Source: Ananas comosus (Eukaryota; Streptophyta; Magnoliopsida; Poales; Bromeliaceae). Taken from it: a stretch of 64,000 nucleotides of DNA. Positions 12,601-24,800 of the stretch are shown in pieces. Under the pieces are notes generated by a model that saw only the letters and a program-made list of their open reading frames with translations, was not told the origin of the DNA and did no database searches. The DNA is taken from assembly GCF_001540865.1 (NCBI RefSeq), contig NC_033621.1:3659939-3723938 (forward strand), in the 5' to 3' direction. The stretch's first letter is position 1; every line of letters starts with the position of its first letter. A program made the translations under genes and the position numbers.

Positions 12601-13430
12601 AAATGATGTAAAAGATTTAAATTCAAGGATCAGGATATAGCTGATCGGCTTACTCTAAAATAGTGAAAAATAATTTGGTCTATATATTTTTATCGCGATT
12701 TGGATGTTTTACCGTTACACTCCAAACACGCCACTTGGCCGATTAAAATTGGTCATTTGATGATCCTTTTGATCACTTTTAGTCAACATTTTATGTCGAA
12801 AAATTAGTAATTTTAGTTGTTCCCAAAAACTGTGTTACAGTGTAGATCAGTTGGCTAACGGAGCGCATTGCGTCCAATTTGGAGTACATTGTCGAAAACA
12901 ACTGGTAGCAAGGGAGGTCCCGTGGCTACCGATCAGTATGCGCTGCGACTCATATAAGATATATATATATATAGTATCACTATCAGTGACTATATATGAG
13001 TGCATCTGGGTATGCTTCTGGACAGCACGCGAGCACTCCGCTGCGTTCCAAGTGTGTTTTTGAATGTTGTCGGCTTTCGGAATTGGATGATCGGCCTCCG
13101 TTAGAGTTTGATTTAGAGCTATTTGACAGGGGTATCGTTAGAAACATAGATTTTGCAATTTTGTCGAATATCATTTGGCTAAGTGCATTAAGTGGCCCGC
13201 TCAAAATCAATAATTATTATTCTAGATGATTATTAATGATACTCGTCGATCAAGCTCTAACGGAGCCCCCCGATCGTCAATTCGAAGTCCAAACAATCGA
13301 AACAAAGTGAAGGTACGCGTGAACGCTCCGTGGCTGTCCATAAGCATTCTGAGCCGCCACTTTCGCATATTTATATATACTATAGTAGCTATAGTATATA
13401 TATATATATATTGCCCAAACTATAAAGCAT

Positions 13431-14089
13431 AATTGATCTTTCTTAATTAATACGTAGAGAAACTAGACAATTGTATTAATTAATTAATAACATAAAACAT
13501 ATCTTAAACTCAAAGAATTAGCCACGCAATTGATCTTTCTTAGTTGACACGTAGATATCAGACCAACTGATATTCTCAGGTAAATTTGATTAAGTTCAAA
13601 CATTCGAAAAACAACAAACAATAAACTCTTAATATTAATAATTCATAGAATAGGTTCAACAATAAATCAAATTGTTTTTGTCTAAAGATTAGTTTTCAAA
13701 CGTTTTGTTTATTTATTCATAACAAAGAAGCATGATGTTGTGGTGCTATGAATTAGCAAAATTGCCCAGCTCTATAACCAACCATTCGAGCAAACCAATA
13801 GAAACAAAAATATACTTCGACAAACAGAGCCCTAGCAAGCCCAATCATAGAAATTCAGCTGCTTCTTATAGAAAGATAAGCTAAAATAAAACGGTGGCGT
13901 TAGGGTAAAAATTCATTCACAATAGCATTACCAGAAGCAGCAAAATTCTCTTTCCGTGCACAAATGCAGTTAAAAGTACTTAGAAGGCCACAAAATCACT
14001 TTTAGACTATGAACTAATTTCTGTCTCAGCTCAAATGCAGCTGAAGCTGATCGGTACACCTAATCCAGCAGTATAAATGAACAAAAATC
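13431..14089. other. Downstream flank of the glucosidase gene
   Basis: AT-rich DNA containing the presumed 3' untranslated region of the minus-strand GH31 gene. No other feature is supported. Confidence 0.4.
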
Positions 14090-17000
14090 TTACAAAATCC
14101 TCAGAGTCCAATCGTCCGCGATTCGAACATTAGGCTTTCGGATGGTGGGTGCGACGGGGCTCGAGCCTGCCCTTAGGTTGAGGGGACCGATTTCTATCTC
14201 GGCTTCGCGGTTTCCGGGTTCAATCACAGCCTTCTTAGCTCCAGCTGGTAATCCCAAAACTATGATCCTCTCGACGACGCAATCTGATGAGAACTTCTTC
14301 GCCCCTGAATTGGCCGGCGCAAGGTTGACGGATGTTAGCTTCTTGTCGGCGAAGACAAACCGGCGATGGATGAACGCCCCCTGCTCAAAGTCGTAGCTTT
14401 TGCCATCATCGACGTAAAGCTCTCCTTCAGCGGCAAGCGAACTATTCAAAGCTATAACCTGATCAAATGCGCTCACAGGGATAATAATATCAGAACAGAA
14501 TAGATGGTAAACATTATGCAATAATAAAGAATGGCACCAGAAACTGTCACAGTATACAGTAGCTGAAAGGTTAATAGTAGAATGTCCATTACATGCTTTG
14601 TGTTGTTCCTTTTTTTCCCCCCTTCCATATCATTCCTTTTCTGAGTTGAAAGGTGAATAGTAAAATCCTGGAGCATTTCACACTATGTGCTTCACGTTGT
14701 TCGGTTTTGAAACCACTGATGGTACAACAAAATCATGCCAAACCCAATAAGGGTAATGCAAAGTGTTTTAGGTAGCTTTTGTTTAAGGCAGGAATACGAC
14801 CTCGCATAAAGTTTATTCCAGCCATATAACTCAAAGTTCTGGCTAGATTTCTGTACAACGTAATCTCTCTTGATTAACGATTGTAATTAGGGGTTAAATA
14901 AAATAAGAGGTTATTTGGACATCACCAGCCCTCTCCTCTCCAGGCTCTTGCATCAATTTTCTTAGGCACACCCACTAGTACGACTCTGCATACAACCAGC
15001 GAGAAACAGCTTCGCCAACAGAATTGCAAAAAAGAAATTTCAGTCATGTAGGAAAATTTTGAAGGCGCAAAAGGACATCCAAAATCATAGTTATGCAAAA
15101 GAGGAGGGAATAATGAAGAGATATCTTGTACTATTTTACAAAACATGCGAAATTGCAAGCAGGGATACTAACCTTGTCGCATAAATTACTACTACAAAGG
15201 TAAGTAGATCGATCTGATTAGTACCACAGTAAATCAAATTGAAAAATTGAACCAGATACTTGCATCAAAATCAAAATCAGATAGGTAAAAAGGTTAATAG
15301 TACCCGGCGCTAACACTACCTGAAACCCATTATCTGTATGTAAAGGTAACTCAAAAGAGTTGATGCTGGAGATAAATACCAATTCATTTTTGAGCTAAAT
15401 AATTGAAACAAAAAAGCTCAAATTTCAGGATATTTAGCTGATGCAGTAGTTAATCCAAAACAACAAGGTCACATGATAAACGGTACAATCAAATTGGGCT
15501 TAAAGACTATACAGAAGTAGACATTGAAAGATCACTAAGAATCACACTGCATGAGAATATGAAACATCAGCAAGGATGCAAAAGACATACCAGAGTGTAA
15601 GGATCGTTCACCATCTGGGTGGAACTTCGCCTGAATCTATCTTTCCTTGGTATGATTGTACCCGCTCTTTGGAAACTCGGTATGCTATCTTCTCGAACAT
15701 CCAGTTTGTGAGAAGCACTTCCACCATACGCAACACCATCTCTCAGGCTGTACCAGGACTGCTCGCCAGGCAAATAAACCGACACAGATTTCTCCCTCTG
15801 TCCAGCATTTACAGGAACATCCAAATGAGTTACATCAACTTGCGGTGCAATAAAATCACAAAAAAGATAAAGAAAAACTATATGTAACAAGAGTGACTAG
15901 ATAAGAAAGATACCTCCTGATAAATCCCCTGTACCAGCAAACTTGGCCCAACCATGAAAGCCTCACCATTGTTGAATGTTTCTTTATCATCAGGAAATTC
16001 CAGCCATAAAGGACGCATTACTGGGACTCCACTCACACTAGCCTCTCGGAATAGTGTATAGAAGTACGGTAATAATGAATACCGCAAGTGTACCGCCTCT
16101 CTAATCAAAGCAGTGTTTTTCTCTCTGCAGGCATTTGAAAAAAAAAAAAAACAGCTGATTCTCAAAACTTCTGAAACAACACTTGATTACAGAAAATGCG
16201 ACCCTTCTAAGGTGAGGTTCTGCTTAGATGCTGTTGAAATCAAAGAAAAACCGGAATTTCTTTATCCAAAAAAAAATTAAAAAGTTTATCAGCACAGGTT
16301 GGATGGTTTCATAAAGAAGCAGACCACCAGGACATCTATGTATACTAGCAAGATAGTAAGAATAATAAATATCTTATGCTGCAGATTGAAGCGCTCTTAG
16401 ATGCATCTCATGGCCGAAGAAACAGAGTTCGGTTTCAACATTGGTCAATCTTTATCATTAGAGCATCAGTGCATTCAAGATCATGAATCCATGAAAAAGA
16501 TCTATGCTTCCAACACGGAACTTCCCAAAGAGGATACATATGAACTGAAAACTAGCTTGTTCCAAAATAATAGGGCTTCACCCTCGCAGATGATCGAACT
16601 GCAGGTAAAGGACATCCGGCAAGATTCTTTGGCAACTAGAAAATGGGTGATCTAGTTTCTAGCCCTATTTTATGCTACAATTGTTTAGCAAAAGCAAGAT
16701 TTCTTCTAGCAATACTTTGCAAAATTATTGAAAAACGAGTACCAAGGAGCGGAATATTTAGCGGCTAATACACCAGATCGTCGTTCGAGACAACCTATTT
16801 AGGCATAGAAGACTGAGGCGACTGATAACTAGACTGTCAAGACCAAATGCCCAACGATGATGGAGGAAACGCCAGCAAATAAGCCTCAAATCTAGAGGTC
16901 CGGCAATGACAAGAATACGAACTAGAAGCACCCAAAGCGTGCTCGAGTCACCCCGACCATCCCGAGCGTCAAAAGCAACTTTGCAAGGCAGCAGAACTCC

Positions 17001-18725
17001 TACGCTCATCCCCTAACTCCTAAGGAGCATCATATTTATGACGATATCACGAACTCAACACGAGAATGCACAAATTTGCAGAGAGATAGCTGAATACCCG
17101 AATAACCAAGGCTCCCGTCTCTTGGTGTCGAGATGGGCATGGCCTCTAAAGAAGGGGTAAAAGGCACCGAGCTGATACCACCGGACCAGCAGCTCGGGTT
17201 CCGGGTTACCAAAGAATCCGCCAACATCCGCACCTGTATAAACAATGATATCAGATGAAACCATTACTACAGATGTAAGCCCCGCCAGTCGTAATATTGG
17301 TCTACTCACCGGAGAATGTCAATCCAGTAAGACCGAGATTTAAAAGCATCGGAACGGAAGCTCTGAGATGGTCCCAGTCGGCAGTATTATCTCCGGTCCA
17401 GACTGCTCCATACCGCTGACTACCGGCAAAGAAAGCCCTCGACAGAACAAATGGCCTGTCCTTTCCATCTCCCCGCTTTAGAAGTCCGTCGGATGTAGCC
17501 ATATGGAAGTAATATCCATACGCATTGTGCACTTCACGGTGCTCTACATTTCCATAGTGGATGGCGTCTCTGGGCATGGTTACCTAAAAATGAATACACA
17601 ATGAACTAAATGTGGATGTACAAAGTATTTGTTTGCAACAAAGTACGGAGTCGTATCAAACCAAGATAATAGGGAAGGATCCTGAATTGAAAGCAATGAA
17701 TTGCTATGGCTTGAACCATGAACTTAGAGCACTAGTGAAGAAACATAAGCGAGACAAAAGGGCAGCACCTCGGGGCCGTTGAAGACCGAAGGCTCGTTCA
17801 TGTCGTTCCATATGTAGAGCGAGGGGGTGGAGCCCTTGTAGCTCTGCAAGGAGAACTTATCCGCCCACCACTCGCGAATCTCCGGGTTCAAAATATCGGG
17901 GTACGAGGAAGACCCCGGCCAGCACCACCCCTCGAAATCGTTCCCCGACGCGTCCTTCACATAGTACCCGTTCTCCGTGGCCTCCTTGTGAATGTAGTAG
18001 GAGTCGTCCCGCTTGATATGCGGGTCGACGATCGTCACCATGTGGCGCCCCTTGGCGGCCAGCCTCTGCTGCATCTGCTCCGGGTGGGGGAACAGCGCGC
18101 GGTCCCAGGTGAAGTAGCGCCTGCCGTCGGTGTGCTCGATGTCGAGCCAGAGCACGTCGTAGGGGATGTCGTGCTCGTCGAAGCCGGCGTCGACGGCGGC
18201 CACGTCCTCCTCGTCGCGGTAGTTCCAGCGGCACTGGTGGTAGGCGAGCGCGAACTGCTGCGGCATGGCGGGGGCGCCGGTGACGCTGGCGTACTGCGCC
18301 AGCACGTCCTTGGGGCCGGGGCCGACGAAGAAGAACGCGTCGACGACCCCGGCCTCGCACATCCAGAGAGTGTCGACGCGCCCCGCGGACGAGGGGGCGA
18401 GCACGTCGATCTGCATCTCGGCGGCGTTGAGCCAGAAGAATCCGGAGGAGGAGGCGCCGGCGCCGTGGGCGAGCATGAAGGGGACGGAGCCGTAGAGGCC
18501 GAAGGGGGAGTCGGCGAGGTACTCGAAGACGTCGAGGTTGAACAGGCGGTAGGGCTCGGAGGAGTCGACGCCGGGGCCGCGGGTGGGGCGGAGGGCGAGG
18601 GACGAGGAGAGGGCGTGCTCGGGGACGCCGTAGACGAAGTCGGCGCCGTGGAAGGAGACGTCGAAGGAGACGGACTGGGGGCCGCGGGGGCGGGAGTCGG
18701 TGTGGCTGCGGAAGCGCTCCGCCCA

Positions 18726-18769
<44 letters not shown>

Positions 18770-19364
18770 GGCGCTTGGGGCGGAGGGTCTCGAAGTCGAA
18801 GAGGCCGAGGGAGTTGAAGGAGAGGACGGGGTCGCCGGAGGGGGAGCGGCGGACGACGAGCTCGAAGGGGTCGTGGCGGAGCGCGGCCTCGAAGCCGGGG
18901 GAGATGGGGAAGGTGGAGAGGCCCGGGGCGGGGGAGCCGAGGCGGGGGAGGCGGAGGCGGAGGCGGTCGTCGACGTCGGGGAGGAGGACGTCCGGGACGC
19001 GGAAGCGGCGGCGGCTGCCGGACGCGGTCTCGAGTTCGTCGATCTCGAGGCGGAGGATGCCGCCGTGGAGGGCAGACAGGCGGAGGAGGAGGGGGCGGGG
19101 GGAATCGGGGGAATCGGAATGGGAAGCAGAATCGACGACTTGGTGGAGGGGGTGGGAGGAGGGGGGGAGGAGGAGGGCGGAGAGGGAGCCGTCGGAGAGG
19201 GAGACGTCGGCGACGGAGAAGGAGGGGAGGGAGTGGGGCGGGCGGGAGCGGGCGCGCTTGCAGAAGGGGGTCTGGTCGCAGTTCCGGAACTCGTCCTTCT
19301 TCCACGCGGATGCCGAAGACAAGAGCAGCAGCAGCTGCAGGAGAACGAGAGATCGGGGGAGCAT
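14090..19364 (-). CDS. Glucosidase II alpha subunit (GH31 neutral alpha-glucosidase, ER)
   Basis: This enzyme trims the inner alpha-1,3-linked glucoses from N-glycans in the ER lumen, feeding the calnexin/calreticulin folding cycle, and works with a beta subunit that holds it in the ER. Six exons are inferred: 17769-19364, 17310-17583, 17098-17233, 15914-16124, 15591-15797 and 14090-14458. They sum to 931 codons including the stop, the usual family size. The ATG at 19364 opens a signal peptide ([20 protein letters not shown]). The GH31 nucleophile motif WNDMNEPS has its Asp near residue 521 and the acid/base motif WTGDN has its Asp near 597, followed by ADVGGFFG. The exon 5 acceptor at 15797 was chosen because it joins QE to [12 protein letters not shown] without an insertion relative to the family. 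Odd feature: a hexanucleotide repeat encodes a Gly-Asp run near residue 200. No KDEL is present, as expected for this subunit. Confidence 0.95.
16125..17097. other. Glucosidase II intron 3, about 1 kb
   Basis: This is the second longest intron of the gene. It contains an 84-codon plus-strand reading frame (16401-16655) that matches nothing I recognise and is probably fortuitous or a decayed insertion. A poly-A/T tract lies next to the exon 4 acceptor. Confidence 0.5.
18727..18769. repeat. Coding hexanucleotide repeat (CGTCGC)n
   Basis: About seven units of CGTCGC lie in exon 1 of the GH31 gene. On the coding strand they give alternating Gly and Asp. The repeat keeps the frame and is likely a length-polymorphic surface loop. 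Confidence 0.9.
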
Positions 19365-19472
19365 CGTGGTGGTGGTGGTGGTGGTGGTGGTGGTGGGGAA
19401 CGGCACGGAACGGATCTGGTGGTGTGGTCTACAACTCTAATAATAAGAGCATGGTAATTGTTGATTGATCGG

Positions 19473-19512
<40 letters not shown>
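19365..19512. promoter_or_regulatory. Glucosidase II 5' flank with (ACC)n and (CT)n tracts
   Basis: Immediately upstream of the ATG on the minus strand is an (ACC)n tract, followed further out by a (CT)n run (19480-19512). Such pyrimidine-rich tracts are common in plant 5' leaders. The transcription start cannot be fixed. Confidence 0.45.
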
Positions 19513-19513
<1 letters not shown>

Positions 19514-19748
19514 GATCTTTGCTTTGTTGCAAACTAGGGTTGGTTTGACGAGAAGAAAGATACGATTGAGTCGCAGTCGGGACTCGGGAGAAACAGCCTG
19601 CCCAGGGATCACTGATCAGGAGCGTTTTGTTATCAGGAGATTAGACTATCAGTCAGGAGCCCAGCCTGCGCGATCCTTCTTCCTCCTTCAACAATTTATA
19701 AAATTTTATTTTTTTTTTATTTTACTGAAAATATTTAAATTAGTATTA

Positions 19749-20071
19749 GGATAAATTACACGTTTGGTCCTCAAACTATAAGACGGATAAATATTCTAGT
19801 TTTTAAATCTTAATTTATTACAATTTTTGACTTAAATTTTTACAATTATTTAACTAATATTGACGAATCACTAGTATAAAAATAATGTGATACTCAATCA
19901 CAATATTGTAATATCACTTCCATATTAATAATATGCCAATAGTTAGTCATCTAAATTGGACTATATGATTTAATTGCAATAATTTTAAAATTTTGAGCCA
20001 GAAATTAAAATAAATTAAAATTTGGAGACCAAAGTATCACCCACCTCATAATTTGATAAGTAAAATTAACC
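19749..20071. mobile_element. Fold-back MITE, copy 1
   Basis: The left end (GATAAATTACACGTTTGGTC..., 19750 on) and right end (...TTTGGAGACCAAAGTATCAC through AATTAACC) are imperfect inverted repeats tens of bases long. A diverged sister lies at 20685-21070. It is non-coding. Confidence 0.6.
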
Positions 20072-20684
20072 TATATTTTTATGTAAATTAAGGAGTAATG
20101 TTATAAAAAATGTGTTGGAATACTTCTAAAAATATCACTATTACTTCTATCTTTTTATAGTCTTAAATGCCTGCAATTATGTGGGTATAGTTGGAATAAT
20201 AGTAGGTCCAAAGATAAAAAATAAAAAAAAGTGAGAAAGATATAAATAAGGATACTTTTTAGAAGTATTATAGTTTAGCTTAAATTATAAGATATATTAG
20301 TAAAACTGAAAAATCATTATATCTTCGCAATAAGTAAAATATTATTATAATATTATGAGTTAAGAGGTTTCTTTATTCTCATTCTCTTGTTATGAATCTT
20401 ATGATTAGTTCACTAACAAAAATATATAACTTTTAATATAAAATATGTGACATTTTTCAAAAAATTATAAATCAGTGGAACAAACAATCCCCTAAAAGAT
20501 ACCATAATTTTAATACTTTTGTTTGTCTGGTTTGCCGTGGAACGGCAATCAATGTTGTTAAATATAACTTTAAATATATAAAAGACTAAGGTTTATAATT
20601 TTTTAACATCTTTATTATTTACGCTGTGTATTGATGGACCAAATCGATATTTATGTAAAAAATGTTCATAATGTCAAATATTAT

Positions 20685-21070
20685 TTGACTAAATTACACT
20701 TTTGATTCTCAAACTACGGGACGCCTAACATTTTAATCCTCATTTTAATTTATTATAATCTCTGATTCTAACTTTCTAGTTATTACAATTAATTTTTATA
20801 ATTTCAATTCACTTGATTAAATATTAATATATTATTGATACAAAAATAATAAAGCATCCTAATCATTGTTGCGTGATCAATAATAATATTACCAAAATAA
20901 TAATATTACCACACCGCTTTCAAATAGTGACTTACTCAACGAAATTAAATTATACAATTTGATTACAACACTTTAAAAAAAGTTCGAACTAAAAATTACA
21001 ACAAAATCTGAGAACCAAAAATATCACGCAGCCAATATTTTACGAACCCAAAGTATGATTTAGCTAAACC
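20685..21070. mobile_element. Fold-back MITE, copy 2
   Basis: Its ends, ACTAAATTACACTTTTGATT and the inverted equivalent finishing TGATTTAGCTAAACC, match those of 19749-20071. Interior blocks such as CACTTGATTAAATATTAATA also resemble that copy. Confidence 0.55.
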
Positions 21071-21818
21071 TTTTACATGGATGAGTAGTCTCGGACCCAA
21101 GATGGGTCGGGTCGGATTAATTTCGAATTCGGCTCATCTAGATGTTTTTATTATATGGTTAATACGATCTGGAACCAACCCGACACAAAAGACGAGACTT
21201 TCACGACTCGGGAGTTAAAAATGAGCAGACCCCCAGGCCGTGACTTTAAACCAGAAGATACAAAAAATTCACCAGAACTGACCCAATCCGGCGAATTTGG
21301 ACAGGGCTCAGGTCGAGGGCTCAGATCGAAAACACAATATACTTTCCTTTTAAGGGCTGAGGCCAGGCGCAGAGCGATCCAAACATATCCCGGCCCCACC
21401 GAAACTTGCTCGGCGGTAGCACTAGGGTTCCAATCAAAATATCAACACAGGGAAATGATGTCCAGTAAGTAGCTAAAATTTAAAATGATTATAACTCGCA
21501 AGCCGACTCACCCACACAGAGACCCTAGTCAGGTGCATTGCAACCAAAAATAAGTTCGAATTTTCGATCCCCATGGCGGCGGAAGCCCCAGGCACACTAC
21601 ATAGTGCCCTCCTGCTGAGGCACAAAGCTCCAGCAATCTATGAATGTACAGTACACAGTATACCCAAATTTCCTTGCTTAATAAGATCTTAGTATTACCG
21701 TCAAAATTTTGTCGAAACAGCAAGGTTATCGGATTCGATAAACTCTGAATAAATTTTGGATGAAACCGTGTTGATAAGTTACATCACTTAGCTCGAGACC
21801 GACCAGGCTTTTCCACAG
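21071..21818. other. Intergenic DNA between glucosidase II and Pescadillo
   Basis: Moderately GC-rich sequence with a 105-codon plus-strand reading frame (21155-21472) that resembles no protein I recognise. It may be a decayed repeat. The part next to 21818 should hold the Pescadillo 3' untranslated region. Confidence 0.4.
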
Positions 21819-24800
21819 TTACCCGCTTTTGCGAGAATTTGCTTTTCTTTTCCTTTCTTTGAGAATATCAACCTTCGCTTTCTTTCTTTCCTTGTGGATC
21901 TGAAAGATAAAGAGAAAAGCAAGAAAAGAGTGTGTTAAGTTAAAAATTTTCATTAAGGAGAAGATTAACGAGGTTATTACACATAAAATTAAAGCTAAAT
22001 ACTTAGAAATGAAAAGTGTTCTCGAGTGATTTAGTCATAAATCCCTAGGAAGGATTTAAGTGTCTGCTAGCATGGATCGTAACAAACATGCCATATTGTG
22101 CAGACTGAAATTAACAGTCCAAACCCATGCCCACGGCATGACTCAAAACCCATATTATTTGAAAATCTTCCCTCCGAGTAAGTTTGTTAAGACGATCTAG
22201 ATTTTGACAAAATGGTCAAAAATGAGAACGTAAGATGTTCCATATTTTCAACCCTTGATTTCCACAAGCTATATAATTGTACAAAATTACTTTAGAGATC
22301 ATTAATAAATTGATATTTTAGTTTTATTCATTTTAAGCAACAAGCATACATTTGATGAAACAAGGAACTAATTTAGCAAGAATTTAGCTGTCCTCAAATT
22401 CTCATCCTTAATCTAACCATCTCTTGCATGACTCTCGGGAAATTCCCAGATAAAGGGACTGCCAATTGGTGGATACTTACTGTAGATTAATGACCATCAG
22501 TCAGCTGCATAGGCTACTACGAAGAACACTAATTACAAGGTTTTCAGGTTTCAGGCAGCTGAAATTGTTCTATTCGATTATTGTTCAGTTTCAACCAAAT
22601 TGCATTGGTTTAGGCCGAGACTAGTCATGAACCTTCTTCAAGGTTTCCTTACACTTAGAACTTGCATAATCATGAGCTAGGACAAAATATCACAAATATA
22701 ACCCATAGAACATGTATTTCCTAGTATCGAAAAGTTTCAATATGAGATTGCCAATACTATTCAGCAACATTGTCTTGCATAATATAGCGAATTTCCAAAA
22801 GCATTGCAACCGCTTTTCCTTAAATACTTAGTTTGCACTAATACGTGTTTTCAATAAACTTTTTGCTGAATTTTTCGAGCCCCTCAAAGTTACAAAATCC
22901 TGAACTAATAGGCTTGTGCTGCTTTTCCTATTTGTTTTTAGTAAATTTCTTTTTACTGGATTTTCCACAACCATTCAAACAAAACCTAAACTCAAAGGCA
23001 AGCGCTGCAGTGTCTAACAACTCATAGAAGTTTAATCAAGTTCTAAACTAGTAAACAGAAATATGCTGATCATGAGCAAATGAAAAAACTATTGCGATCA
23101 TTACCTGAATAGCCTCCAAAATGCCCCTCTTTTTACGTGACATAGAAACCTTCGCAAGGTTAAGAGCATGCTCTTCAATGTTATCCGTATCCGCAGTAGT
23201 ATCTTCCTCCACATCTTCAGATGGCTTCTCCAAGTTCTTGCTTGACAAAGAAGAATAAGAAGTTCCTTCAACTTCCATCTTCAACTCATCATGGTACTGC
23301 TTCTCAAGAATCGCCAACTGGGACAAAGAAAGTCAGAGAACTTTCAGGCCATATTGTAATAACAAATGTGAAGGGCAAGCACGGTAACTAAAAACAGCAT
23401 AGACCTTTCGCTGCTTCTCAGCAGCTTCATTAGCTTGGGCTCGATCAATAATTCCTTCAGCCAAAAGATTCTGAGGGTTGTCTAAATCTTGGTTATCAAC
23501 ACCTGGCATTGGTAAAACTTGATTTCTAGCAGCAGCTTGGAGTCTCTTTATTGTCTCTGCGTATTCAGGAACATAGCCCTCAGTCTCATTATCAACAAAA
23601 GGAGATAAATGTGGTGGAGGAACCCTGTTACACAAGATTTAAAAGAAAAAAAGTTAAAAGGCAATGAAAAACAATAGAAAAAGGAGAGACAAACATAATG
23701 CAAAACAAATATCTTGTCTTTTCTGACGGCTATATCATATGACTTGGACAGAGAATTGCTGGTTTTAGGTGAGGTAGGATACCCACTACTTTGTCTGCTC
23801 ACCCAGTAATGTGGCAGACAATCGGGTAGCATTGGATGGCAAGAAAGATAATGAGAGTTTGTGCTGAAGAATCGCCCACAAATAAAAGTCTAACAACAAT
23901 CAAAGTTCATCAAACCATGAAATTTGCCCCCTCTTATATTTATCTTCATACCTTTAGTTTACAACTTCTAAATATCTATATTTAGCACCAGTTAATTACT
24001 TGGTCCAACAGGAACACTCCCTTGCCATTTATCACCATTACCTCACCTCTTATATTTCAAACAAATCTATAGAAGGTTTTGCTGAAGCAAGAGGGTCAAC
24101 AGTACAAAATTGTCATTTGCTCAACCATTGACAAAAAATTCATTAATCTCTAGCAAGCCTCAAACTATCCTCTTTTCATCCTTTTACTATTGCATTCGCT
24201 CTTTCTCCTCCCTCTTTTGTTTCAAATTTGTTATGCACGTTTTGTAACCACCAACAACCTCACTTCCCTACACTTCTTTAAATAGAATCCTGTCAATTGG
24301 AAATTGTAGTTGCATCTGATCAACTAGCTGTCGGTTTCATAAGGTACTAATACTTTTCATTAGGCCTTCATGAGTACTAATACTTAGGTACTACATTTTT
24401 CATTCGACCTTCATAAGTTCTTCTACACCCTAATCGAAGAATAAAGGCCATTTGTTTGATCTCATTCTCACTAAAATAAAGTAAGAGTTAAGATAATTCA
24501 GCAAACAAAGTAATTGATTCATCCAAACACTCAGGAAGCATGCAAAAACACAGGCATCGAAAATACATGGATGAAAACATATATATAATAGTAAAGCATG
24601 GGACAAAAAGTAAATCCACATTGTTTCAGACTGACGACAAAAGTCATCACCAAAAATTGAAGATGATGAAAAAATACGGAATTGTATCAAGAAATGTATA
24701 TAAAATTAGCAGGAAATTGTATCAAGAAATGTATATAAAGATTAGCAGGATATCCTCGGGTTTCGAAGGAATTTTTTGTACTTATCAAAATCCCAGTAAA

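Larger units (their letters stand above)
8570..13430. mobile_element. Cluster of about ten MITE copies separated by TA-rich tracts
   Basis: Two families alternate here. Family I is about 0.25 kb and its termini contain CACCAAG...CTTGGTGC-type inverted repeats; copies lie near 8585-8815, 10970-11165, 11235-11470 and 11500-11700. Family II is about 0.55 kb, with ends resembling GTTGAGCTGGAATGCTATCG and interiors containing GACGATC and TTTTCAGC-type blocks; copies lie near 8864-9589, 9655-10220, 10310-10875, 11740-12330, 12360-12960 and 12985-13370. Most copies are bounded by TA or GA microsatellites. None encodes a transposase. Short reading frames inside are not genes. Exact boundaries of the more decayed copies are approximate. 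Confidence 0.75.

Noticed and set aside
14142..14396. Possible tRNA or protein-coding frame opposite the last glucosidase exon
   Set aside because: It is the antisense shadow of a conserved GH31 exon, and no cloverleaf can be drawn.
15797..15890. Longer glucosidase exon 5 including [14 protein letters not shown]
   Set aside because: No acceptor in the right phase supports it, and it would insert residues absent from the family. The AG before 15797 gives the conserved junction.
17988..19457. 489-codon plus-strand frame opposite glucosidase exon 1
   Set aside because: Antisense shadow of a very GC-rich exon. It has Gly/Val/Glu bias and no recognisable domain, whereas the minus strand encodes a full GH31 protein.
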